A stretch of 64,000 nucleotides of DNA. It comes from Glandiceps talaboti. Its lineage: Eukaryota > Hemichordata > Enteropneusta > Spengelidae. Made by a program: the position numbers and the translations under genes. The stretch's first letter is position 1, and every line of letters starts with the position of its first letter. The stretch lies in contig NC_135552.1 in assembly GCF_964340395.1 (NCBI RefSeq), positions 15,473,694-15,537,693 of the forward strand, written 5' to 3'. This document shows positions 33,124-45,200 of the stretch, one piece after another. The notes beneath the pieces are model-generated. The model saw only the letters and a program-made list of their open reading frames with translations, was not told where the DNA came from and made no database searches.

Positions 33124-33129
33124 TTTATT
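33124..33129 (-). promoter_or_regulatory. Candidate distal polyadenylation signal of the deacetylase gene
   Basis: AATAAA on the minus strand. If used, the deacetylase 3' UTR is about 4.9 kb and includes the hairpin array. A nearer candidate is at 35140-35145. Confidence 0.4.
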
Positions 33130-33737
33130 ACAATACAGGTACATGATAAATGGTACAATACATAGGGGAAGGGGGTCTTTTTAAATGTACAAAAAATGGG
33201 ATTGGGACCGACACAAACAATTCAAGAAAAAAAAATACTTTGGAACATATACACAAGTAATAATTGTTTGATAAAGATAATCTAATATGTAGAATAAATC
33301 ACAAAATGAAAAAAAAGTTTGACTTTCCTGAAAAAAAACATCTCTGCCAAGTCTTGGGCTTGTCTTGCTTGTAAACCCAACCCTCGTTTTTTTTATTTTT
33401 TTTTAATTATCCTTTTTGTGAACTCTTGTCATAAACACACACAAGTAGGCACAACAATACAGAGAGTTTATAGACAAGTACAGTTGTCAAAACACTGAAA
33501 GATTATAATCAAAGTTTTGCATTCCGCATCAGTTTATAAAGGGGGAAAAAAAAGAATACCCCATTTTGAAATTTAGATCTGGAGAATTCGAGAACGGGTT
33601 GATGCCAAGGCTCGGCTCACTTCTCAGTAAGTTCTAAGTGAAAATTTGCTTTACAAACAATTACCATTGATAAGTAACACTGTACAGAGTAGAGGATGGT
33701 TTACTTGGACAAACCCCATCCTCATCGCCTAACTTAG

Positions 33738-34425
33738 TCTGGACCAATAATAAAAACTGTCCCATCTAATCTGGACTAATCCAGATAAAACTTTCCTGTA
33801 TAATCTGGACTAATCGAGATAATAACTGTCTTGTATGATCTGGTCTAATCCAGATAAAACTCTTGTATAATCTGGACTAATCCAGATATAACTGTCCTGT
33901 ATAATCTGGACTAATCCAGATATAACTGTCCTGTATAATCTGGACTAATCCAGATATAACTGTCCTGTATAATCTGGACTAATCCAGATAATAACTGTCC
34001 TGTATAATCTGGACTAATCCAGATAAAACTGTCCTGTATAATCTGGACTAATCCAGATAAAACTGTCTTGTATAATCTGGACTAATCCAGATAAAACTGT
34101 CCTGTATAATCTGGACTAATCCAGATAAAACTGTCCTGTATAATCTGGACTAATCCAGATAAAACTGTCCTGTATAATCTGGACTAATCCAGATATAACT
34201 GTCCTGTATAATCTGGACTAATCCAGATAATAACTGTCCTGTATAATCTGGACTAATCGAGATAAAAACTCCTGTATAATCTGGACTAATCCAGATGAAA
34301 ATCGTCCTCTATAATCTGGACTACTAATCCAGATAAAACCTATCCCCATATTAATCTAATCCAGATAAAACACCTGTCCTGTCTTCAATCTGGACTTCTA
34401 ATCCAGATAAAAATAATCCCCCATG
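33738..34425 (-). repeat. Tandem array of hairpin units in the probable deacetylase 3' UTR
   Basis: About 19 units of 33-36 bp follow one another. The core of each is ATCTGGACTAATCCAGAT, a 7-bp stem (ATCTGGA/TCCAGAT) around a 4-base loop, followed by AAAACTGTCCTGTATA or a close variant. The inner units are almost identical and the flanking ones decay, the usual look of a minisatellite grown by unequal exchange. The core is palindromic, so hairpins can form on either strand and neighbouring units can also pair with each other. It is not a CRISPR array: there are no unique spacers and the host is an animal. Confidence 0.92.
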
Positions 34426-35139
34426 TGTATATCATGCCTGATAATCAGAATAAAAAACCATTCCCCCCCAGGCTGACTGGATAACTCAATCTTTACAAAA
34501 ACTGTTTAGAAATTCCTCGCATGAAATTCTAGTGAACACATGTTTGCTATATCCTCCTCACAACTAAACTGATGGGACACTCTTCAGATATAAAAGACTT
34601 TCCAATCAACTGTGCTTGTAGCTATCAGAAATTTAAAACTGTTCACATCATACACCAGACTTGATATGCAGTGCAGTACTCCCCCATTCTCTAAAACATT
34701 TGTACACTTTTTACGTACGTTTTTGAGCACTTGGCATTCAACCAAAAAAAAAAAATTAATATCTTACAAAACTTTTTTAACAAAAAACAAAACATTATTT
34801 TTTTTACACATCATACAAATCACCCTCATTATATTTACAAGAAAATGATGACCAATCACAGAAAAGATAAGAGTATGCTCAAAGGGGAAAAACAGCCAAT
34901 AGGATTTCAGTACTCAAAACCAAGTTGTAACAATGTATTTCATTGGTCAATGTCTCTTGTTTGAGTTGCTCATCAAATGTTACACAAATTTTAATTGGTT
35001 GTTAAGATTTTATGAAATAATCTTTCTTTTGACACAAATCTAAAGGGGAGGAAAATCATACTGATAAATCTTATTTTTTCTTCTTGAAAACGTGTACACT
35101 TTCACAATTTTTTGTGTGTGTGACAATGTCAAACAACAG

Positions 35140-35145
35140 TTTATT
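35140..35145 (-). promoter_or_regulatory. Candidate proximal polyadenylation signal of the deacetylase gene
   Basis: AATAAA on the minus strand, about 2.9 kb after the stop codon. Use of this site would exclude the hairpin array from the mRNA. Confidence 0.35.
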
Positions 35146-35545
35146 ATATTGAAATAACAACGATTTGTCAATCCTTAAGTACTATTTAACACTGGAAATA
35201 TTCATTGTAAAATAGGGCCTAGTTTGTAATACTCGAGTACATACATGGTAGTACTTGTACAATCTTTTAAAAAAATTTGTCCCTTTTTTAAAAAAAGTGA
35301 ACTCAACTTAGTGCGTGGTTCTGTCAAATAGATTGAGTAAATCTAATCAACACTGAATCATTATAGCTATTGTCTCAATCAGCTTTTTCAAATCATTGTC
35401 AGTTCTTTACTTTCATTTTTTTAAAATAATATGATGAGATAAACTTGTCAGGCACGACAGTTAGTTGTAGTAAAAACAACACTTCATGTACCACGACCGG
35501 ATCTTGACACACACACACACTATCCCACTAAAATACTTGAAATTC

Positions 35546-35745
35546 AACCTTCATGTTACTGTGGGCATACTGTGATATCAAACATTTCCATTTCAAGTGA
35601 CAATCTCACAAAATTTAAGTTACTATGGGCATACCGTGACAATGTTTTTTAACCTTCAAGATACTGTGGGCATACCGTGATATCAAACATTCACTGACAA
35701 TGCTTTTTCAACCTTCAAGCTACTGTGGGCACACCTATCTATGTT
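35546..35745. repeat. Imperfect tandem repeat in the deacetylase 3' UTR
   Basis: ACTGTGGGCATACCGTGA or a close variant recurs about four times, with CCTTCAAG before and ATATCAAACATT after in most. The period is about 60-70 bp. Confidence 0.75.
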
Positions 35746-37539
35746 CATCATAGGGTCTCAGTCTTATTTAATTCACAATGGTGTCACAATAGATAGATAA
35801 AGCTCTATTCCCATCCGTTACTCTTTTTATCTTGCTTTCTGTGCACTTACTGGCCCCACACAGACAAAAACAGACAGACAGACAGAGAAAGACAGACAGA
35901 CAGACAGAATGTATTCTCGTAGTGCCACTCTAACCCCTTTTTTCTCTCTAGAATCAGAAACATGCACATCGTATGTGTGTCATTTCCTATTACTCATATC
36001 ACTTCTTTTCAACATATATTATTACAAATTCCCCCCCCCCCTTCTCAGAAGAAACCCTGAACAATATTTGTTTACACCTTATAGAAAAAAGTTACACCCT
36101 CTATGTTTGGTGAAAAACAGTAGTTTTGAACTTGTACCCATGTATTACCACATACAAGTGTCTGGTGCTCAAAAGAAAGCAAGAAAAATATCACCTTTTC
36201 TGGTCACTGAAAAATTGTTTGTTGCTCACAGACAGAACTGAACCAACCGACAATGAATGTAGTAGTTACAGTGCACAGATTACACCTCAAGATATCGACA
36301 TGCAAAAATGACCCATTTGTATGAAAAAAAGGTAAAATATTTCAAGTTTGTGAGTTTTTTCTTGCCTTTTTTTTTTAGTTTGTTTGGTGCTTTTTTTGGC
36401 TTAATAAATTTGTTGTTCATCTTTTAGTAAAAATAAGGATTAATTTTTGTTCTGTGTTTGATAACTGTCAGGATACGAACTTGACATCAATGAACCAACC
36501 AGCCAGTAAGGAATTTGCAGTATGATATGAAGAGAAACTATTTTTTTTTTTAAACAAAAAACCAACCATAATATTATGTCTTTAAATGGCTAAAAACCAC
36601 AATTACAGTGAGTTCAAATATCAAAGACACTTTTTTTTTTGTATAAATTCGTTTTTGGATTGCACCTGGTCAAGAAATGCAATGAAGTAGGTACAACTTT
36701 GCAACTTTTGGAAAAAAAACCATCCCCATAAGTGTTGAAAGTGGACTATGGAATATGCCACTATACACACAAAGAGTATCCAGGACTGGATCAAACCATT
36801 TTCAAGAGAGGTAAAATCAAGCACTCAGCTGCCAGTGTGGGAAAATAAAGTCCAGTCATGTTTTTTTTTTTCTTCTCTCTTCATCGTTTAGAAGAACTCA
36901 AAAGTCTCGTACTTCCATACTGTTTTTTTCTTTTGTTTTAGTTGAAAAGTGTCAGAGCTACAATATCTATCTATTGTACAAATACTTCTTGTTGTTTTTT
37001 TTAAATCCTCTGGCAGCAAGACAAAAATTACATGTGTTCAGTTATTTCTATATAACTGATATTGCCAAAAGAATGGAAAAACAAACACAAAAAAAAAATT
37101 AAGTCAAAAATTTCTGCCTAAAAAGAAGAAAAAAAAAAAAAAATCAAACACAATATGGATAAATAGAAATTTTGAATTGTAGATTTTTAGAATTCAACTT
37201 ACAAATTTGTACAAAACAATAAAATGACTTGACCTGTAAAAAACTAGGACAAAGAATTAAAGGAAGTACAACATGTATAATTAATGGTGAAGAAATTAAG
37301 CCTAACTATAGGTTATACAGACGTCAAACCAAATTTCAGTTGTAGTCGTGTAGGTCCATTCAACAACTACTCCATGGAATGACGTGCTTTCAATTCTACT
37401 CAGGTTCTAAGACACACTAAGACACTTAGGGAAAAGTGTGCTTGTAGTTTTTTGTGTTGTGTTGTTTTTTTTTCTTCTCAAGATTCAGGAATTTTTTGGA
37501 GAGAAGATGCTACACACACACACTTCTCAATCCTGTCAG

Positions 37540-37577
37540 TACGTACGTATGTATGTATGTATGTATGTATGTATGTA
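37540..37577. repeat. (GTAT)n microsatellite
   Basis: Tandem GTAT units after GTACGTACGTAT, inside the probable 3' UTR. Confidence 0.9.
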
Positions 37578-38072
37578 TGATAGATTGGTAACACCATGGG
37601 TTTGTACATAGACAAACAGTTTAAATCAGTTAGTCGTCAGCACAGAGCCACTATAACACTACCAAAAGTAATCATGTGACATCTGATGCTGGATAAAGCT
37701 GTCATGACAACAGTTGCCATGGCCACCATCACCATCACCATCAATGTTCATCATACTGCTTCTTCTAATCTCAACTTGTATAGACTCTGTACAAGGTCCA
37801 ACTAGCCGCTGCCAGCATAGTTTTGACAACTAGCTGGTACATTGTTCCCGCAAGACAAATTCCATTCTCAAGTCAGTTACGTTACAGTACATCCAAGTTT
37901 CCACTTGCCGTTGCAAGGGACAGAAACAGCTGAGCCAATCTACTTGGTGGTTTTTAAGGATTTCAGAAGGTTTGTCATCAACACATTGGTTGTTTTACAC
38001 TGTGTACAATGAACTTTATACACATCAAGCAGGAAAGTAGGTCACAAGTCAGTGCTGTTGCTATGGCGACGG

Positions 38073-38109
38073 TTATGATGGTGACGATTCCTCCTCCATT
38101 GGCTCTGAT
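38073..38109 (-). CDS. Deacetylase last coding exon
   Basis: Acceptor TTCACAG. It encodes [11 protein letters not shown] and TAA at 38073-38075. It matches the EEPMEEEPPL end of human HDAC4, which confirms splicing from 38958 rather than reading into the TAA just past that donor. Confidence 0.9.
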
Positions 38110-39192
38110 CTGTGAACAGAGGTGAAACAGGGTGATGTAAGTCAGGATGTTGGTACAACTCAGGTCAGATCTTTCATATTCTGTCTTACATTGAGTAGCA
38201 TTACTTTGGGAATCGAGGATTCAGATTAGTTAGATAGACACAAACCCAAACTGTTGCTGATTTACTGCAGTATATTCCACAAGTGCATGGGTGATAGCGG
38301 TCCTTCTGTTGTGCATTGAAATCTTATCACCCTGTGATAAAGATGGTATTAACATTGGAAGTCACAAAACAGACAACACACTGCAACTTTATGGAACTAG
38401 CTTCCAGAGAGCTTGTTCTATTGAGACTATAATTAAACCAACGTCCATTCAATAAAAAAGGATAACTGTTGTATCAACATGTTGCAACAACTTTTAGTTT
38501 GTGTCTATCTTAGTCAATTGAATACCAGAGTAATGTCAAAAACCTACTACACATGAAGGTGACAGGGACATCTTGATACAAAGACACAGACAGATACACT
38601 CATGGCCAGATACAGACAGACAGATACAGACAGACAGACAGACAGAAACAGGCAGACAGATACATACACATGTGACACATGGACATATACAGATACATAC
38701 ATACATACATACATACATACATACATACATACATACATACATACATACATACATACATACATACATACATACATACATACATACATACATACACACACGC
38801 ACGCACGCACGCACACACACACACACACACACACATACATATATACATACTACTGAGTACAGTGCTAACATATTGTGATGTTTTACAAATTACATTTACA
38901 CTATTTTATAGTATAATATTTTAATTCAAAATAAGATGAACAAGAAGACAGACTTACTCTGCAGAGTCAGTAGAATGTACTCCCATTGACAACGATGCCA
39001 GTGCTGTCACTGTATCTGCCTCTTCTTTCTCACGAGTTGTTGCTTCTAGCAGTGAGTAGGATACTGTGTTACTCAATCTTTGTACACTAGGCCAGAATTC
39101 AGCTACAAACAAAAACAAACCAACAAACAAACAAATCAAACCTCTATTGATTCCAAAGTTACTGGTGAATGTGTGCTGGCAATGATCGCTTG

Positions 39193-39225
<33 letters not shown>

Positions 39226-42200
39226 GTCTCTACTAACTTTACTTTACCATGGTAAGTGCAAATTGTAAGGGAAGACAGCATATACAGACATGGGTCTACT
39301 GTTTTATGCAAAATCTGTGTTTTGTCAGTTACTGTAGCAAAACTATAAAAACACTAGTATGAAACTTCAATGGATAAAAACTGTAGATGGCTACTTACAT
39401 TGTATTTTGAGTGCCCTTTCTATGGAGAACACAGCATTTCTATTGGGTTGTTTATGCATTGCTTCTTCACTGAGTGGTGCCACTTCGTCTCCTAGTAGAC
39501 TTAAAGAACAGGCTTCTGAACAGTCACAGATTGCTGCCAAGTCATAGCCTCCTTCTAGGGCTAAAACTACCCTGCCACCAGCTAGAGTCATCAGCTTTCT
39601 TGTCATCCAACCGAAACCTGGAAAGAGGATGGAAAATCACCACTCAAATCAAAGTCTTTGTTGATGCATCCTTCGATGCCTTGTTTTACCAGTGTTTCAT
39701 AGCACTGCTATAATTTTATTTCAGATTCCTGTGAGAGGTCTCCAGTGAGATACCAAAAATGTGAATGAAAGTTACTTGTATTTTAGCAAACTATTCATTT
39801 CACTTCAAGCCCTGGTTTTACTATATACTACAGTTGCAATCGAGGTCTCGACTTACTTAAGATATACACAAATGAAAACTGTTATTTTTCGATGTGGTAG
39901 ATTACACAAGTGGGTGATAGCAGTGCCTCTGTTGTGCAGACATAATCACCCTGTGATCAAGATACAGGCTGTAGAGTAAACACTGGAGGTCACCAAAATA
40001 TACACTGCAAGATCATGGAAGTCATCAGAAATGCTACCCTACTGTGACTATAATACCCATTCAACAGCAGTTGCAACAATATGTTTAGTGTGTCTATCTT
40101 AGTAAACCGAAACCTAGATTGCCACTGTCGTAAAAACAATGTGATTGACACAAGGAGACTTAGAAGACACTTACATGCTGGGGTGACCTGGTATCCGCCT
40201 AGAGGTGCTGGATGACCAAGGGCTGCATCAAAACCCGCTGATACTAGTACTACATCTGGAGAAAACTCACGTGCTATAGGCATCACGATCGTCCTGGGAA
40301 AAAAAAGAAACATGGGAAAAAATTGATTAAGAACGAACTTTTAGGTGACACACCTTTACAGACGAGTTGTACAATTGACATAGGAGTACCAACAGAATAC
40401 TGTAGCTATTACCATAAAAGTTATCAAATAATTATGTAAAATTTTTAGAATTTCATAAATGGTATGCAAAGAAGTAACTCTCGGTACCTAAAATAGAATA
40501 TTACTGCCTACGTGCATCATAAAAATAACAAAGATTTGATTACTTAGTTGACACCATAACTTTCATTCCATGCACTTCACATGCATTACTATAGGCTGCA
40601 TGAGAATAAATCGGCCTTCTTGTTCTATTTTGACCCTCTAGCATGAGGTACAACAAGTAACACTGGAAATAACTGAAGCACTTTCAATTTCTCTATGTGC
40701 TACACTTGTTTATAGCATTCATATCAAGTGTAAAAGTATACTGTTTCAATTGGTTTATTTACAAGCCTAGCATGTGGCCTTTCTACTGTGGCGTCAATTA
40801 GCAAATGAAACAGTATACTTTTACACTTTGATATGGATGCTATAAAATGATTGTGGTGCATACAGAAAACGCTTTACTTTGGTGTTATGGGTTGTAAAAT
40901 GCTATATTATATTGCAGGTACCGCGAATTGATGTCACAATGGGAAACGATCAGCACTAAATGAATATAAATACTGCTTGAATCTTGGACAAGTTTTGCAT
41001 CTCTACAGTTGATGAGAAGTGATCAAACTCTGGTCAAATTTGTCTGACTATGTTACCTACCTAAATGCAGCCATATACTCTGCGTCACCCATTGGTGGTT
41101 CCACACCACCACAAAATGCCAGATTTACGTTGAAACCAACACCTGCACCACCACCACACTGTAAAAAAATTTACATCCAATATAATGGTATTGTTAGTTT
41201 TTCAGTATTTCAGTCAGTAATTCATAATGTAAAACTAAAAATATATATAAGTGTGTAATTTTTTATTTTTACTTCATGATTACCAAACTTAAAATTATCA
41301 GGAAAGGCCACACTCTATGTCAAGGTTGAATGTTATCAATTCCTAAACTGAACAAACTGGGTTTCAATGTCAAAACCTTTGACCTTTTTTGCCAGGCCAT
41401 TTTGGTGGTGGCATGACCTTTGAGTTTGACCTTGTCAGGAGACTGTTTCAACGTCATGACCACTGTCAGACTACATTTCAATGTCACGACCTTTGACCCT
41501 TGTCAGGAGAACAAAAAATCCTTACAGTATAGTATGTACACTATGCAATGTTGCACGATAAGTATTGGAATAAACTTTAAAATGATAATTTGGATTTCAA
41601 TTCAATAACTATTACCGGTACAAACAGAAAGACCGACCAATGTGTCTCACACTTTTGATCTGTGTTCATTATATCTTTACCTCATCTGGTGCTCCTGTAC
41701 CAGGGAAGAAATTACCATCGTCATGGCGATGCATTGATATGTACAAAACATGTGGATCCTCGTAAAATATCTTTTGAGTTGAATTGCCATGGTGTACATC
41801 CTGTAGAGACAACAAACAAGAGTTACAAAAAACTGTTGACGACAGAGATGTCTATTTTCTTTACTCTGATTTCTAACTATGGTACTCTAGTATGAGTAAA
41901 TTCTATGTTGTCTTATTGTTTTCCTTAGAGACTAAATTCAAAATTTGGGTGCAAAAACAGTTATCTAGCAAAGCTTTTGAAAAAGTTGGGGTCCTGAATT
42001 ATCAGTATTACCTTATTTTGAAATTGTGTTACCATGGATACTGTGTTGTTATGGTTGGAATGGATCTGTGTTATGATTGCCATGGATACTGTGTTGTTAT
42101 GATTGCCATGGATACTTTGTTGTTATGGAGTGAGAGTTTCCATGGATACTATGTTATGGAGTGTGGGTTACCATGGCTACTGTGTTGCTATGGAGCTTGT

Positions 42201-45200
42201 GTCACATTGAATTTTGTGAGTTTTGATGGATTTAATTTACATAGTTCTTACTTACCCAGTCAAGTATCATAATTTTGTCTAGTTTCAATTTTTGTCTGAG
42301 TTGTTTGGCGGTGATGGCAATTGAGTTAAAAAAGCAGAACCCCATGGCTTGGTTAGGTTCAGCATGGTGACCAGGTGGACGAACCACAGCTATACCATTC
42401 TTTAATTCTCCTGCAGCGACTTTGAATGCTAGCTCTATCACACAGCCTGTCGCCTACAAAAAAATAAAAACAACACATGGACACAATGTTTTGAATTCTT
42501 TCAAAGGTACCCGACTCACGTGTATAAAAACTCTTGGTCCTTGTAAATCCTATGCCAAGTAACAACAGACACATAGCATGTTTCAATTAATGACAACAAC
42601 ACACACTTTCCATTTTCACCAGTTTTTACATGGACTTTGTTCTTACATGCAAACAGAGCATTTTCAAATTCTTGCATTTTCATGTGTGCTTTTGGGGACT
42701 CCATGTAAATAGTAGGTAAAACGCATCAAAAACAGTTGAAAATGCCATTGTGTAAACGGAGGTCTACATAAATTATTTAAAGTGATTTGTTGTTTTATAA
42801 CTGTTGTTTTTAGAATAATATATTGATACTGTATTTGAACGATAACCATTTATTGTTTTTACCCTACTACACCCAAAGTTGCGTGATAAAGTTCGCCATT
42901 GTAACGTATGGAATTGACAATCTTGTAGAATTTCAACTTGGAATAAGTAAGACTTCAATAAGATAGGAATTCTTACCATTCTAGCAGCACTTGAAGTATG
43001 AAGATCATTCCATACAGTGTCTGAGTCTACACCAAGACCACCACATGGTAAAACTGTAAAACTTATCTTTGGCAGACCGGCTGTCAAATTGAAATAAAAA
43101 GACAGAAATGTGTGATTTATCATCATACAAATTCTCACCAATCCTTCCTTTTGCTGGAAGAGAAAATCACTTGCCGATACAGAATTAGTTATGACGTCTT
43201 CCCTAATATGGTGAACCATTATTACTGTGTCAACTTTATGCAGTACCTATAGTTAGTGTGAGGGCGCCCTCACAGACAACACTGTATTTTCTATTGTTTT
43301 GATAAAACCTGTTGTGTGAGGGCGCTCTCACACTACGTTGTATCTTCTGTTGTTTTGACAAGATTCGTTCATACATACCTAGTTTTTTACTGTCAATCTT
43401 CTGCCTGTTCAATGGATTCGTTCCATAAAATAAAGTATAACCCTCACTGTTGGCGAAATAAAAGTAATCATGACGAATTAAAAAGTACCAATACACATAA
43501 CAAACAAATCCATTGTGTGTGTTACCTTTACCCAACCCTGAATCATTTTAGTATATTGCTTATGTACCTTATTTTCATTTCTACCGATTGCAAAACTCGT
43601 GTCATATTTGACCATTTAATACTCTTTAAAACTTGTGTTTTATTGATTTAAATGTCAGACTTTACAAACTTCCTCTGTTTTCAGCAAAATCCGTCATCTC
43701 CTTCATACAACGTTTATCCAAGTTGTGTAGTTAAAACCTACCTATGACATGTCTGGATTTCATCCAGCGTTGCTTTTCTCGACTTCACACGCTATCAAAT
43801 GAAATAAAAGAGACATCACTAAATCACATCAACATTTGCCTCTACAGTGCGCCATCACATCTGAACACTAGCAATAACAGTTTTATATTTGCTAGGTTTC
43901 GTAAACTACAACACTGTATCAATTGAACAAATGACCATTGTAAATCTGAGTTGAAATGTTCAAAAAACATTAATGAATAATTTGTTTGTATCCGTTCTGA
44001 ACTCAGAGCATGCATGATTTACCTAGTACAATTTTCAGCTAAATCACTCAGCCTACTTCAACTCCTACTGTACATGATTCAATGATGTATGTTGGTTCGT
44101 TGTTCCTTACCTCACATCTTGAAACTACTCCTGTTTCCTGGAACCTAGCCCATATACTCTGTAATCTGCCAGCATGTTCAGGATGCAAAGAATTGTTGCC
44201 ACAGGTACACTGGTGCTTCTGCATTAGACTGTCGTAAGCTAACCCTGTATAATTAATTCACATGGAGGTCAATTATCATCACATAACATTGCGAGAATGA
44301 ATGTTCACGGACTCTTTAGGTTCATGGTTGAATGAAAATTCTACAAATAAGAGTAAACAAATTTCATGAAAGCAAATTCCAAAGGACGTCAATCTAAACT
44401 GGTATCGAAATCCCAGCTGTTTTGATTGCAGATTTACATTACACTTATAATGGGTTTTTTTTATATAGCGCTTTCCCACTCTGTGCTCAAAGCGCTTCAC
44501 AATTATTACCCCTGGCACGGATCAGAATGGCACAACGGCCCTTTAGTCTTCCTCAACTCCCTGGGGAGCATACAGTCCATTGCAGCCTCTACAAGTGCAT
44601 AGGATTAAAGCATTCACATTCACATTGCAACTGCTATCCTACCAGGTCCCCAATTATACAGCTGGGTTGACTAAGGCACAATGATGGTTCAAATCTTGCC
44701 CAAGGACTTTAGCCATTCAGAAACAAGCGGCAGTGGCGGGGCTTTGAGCTGCAACCTGCAGATTCAAAGCCAGTCACTCTAACCATTCACCCATCATGAT
44801 TCCACTTATTGATCTGAGCTTGTACAGTTGTTTTGAATGCAGACTCCAGAACCATAATAAGCTAATAAAAACTAACGCTACAACAATTGCAGCTAGTTCA
44901 CGGCACATCAATTTCCAGTCACATGTTTGAACTAAGAGAGTCACAAAGCTGTTACAGATGTGACATAATCATTGATCATCATCACTTGTTGACAGTTTAG
45001 TAATTACTGAGAGACACACTCACCTGTTGTAAACATGTGTTTGACTGGTTGATCAGTGGTACTATACTGACCAGACTCTGATGCTATCTGGAACGGAGCA
45101 GCTGGTGAGCTTTGAGCTCTGGATAACGGTCTGTGACAATGTGATAGCCTTGTCAATGGATTGACTGAAAACAAACATATTCAAATACAGACTATAATAA

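Larger units (their letters stand above)
33130..38072 (-). other. Probable 3' UTR of the deacetylase gene
   Basis: This is AT-rich non-coding sequence downstream of the stop at 38073, with many homopolymer A/T runs, a CAGA-rich stretch at 35865-35907 and the repeats listed separately. I see no gene on either strand. Confidence 0.5.
38110..38957. other. Last intron of the deacetylase gene
   Basis: It contains MITE copy A and the (CATA)n/(CA)n microsatellites. No exon is seen. Confidence 0.6.

Noticed and set aside
33738-34425. Regular repeats resembling a CRISPR array
   Set aside because: Units are directly joined with no unique spacers, no cas genes exist nearby, and the surrounding genes are animal genes with introns.
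38952-38960. Early stop of the deacetylase (GAG TAA) just after the exon ending at 38958
   Set aside because: GCAGA|GTAAGT is a strong donor, and the exon at 38073-38109 continues in phase into the family's EPMEEE end.
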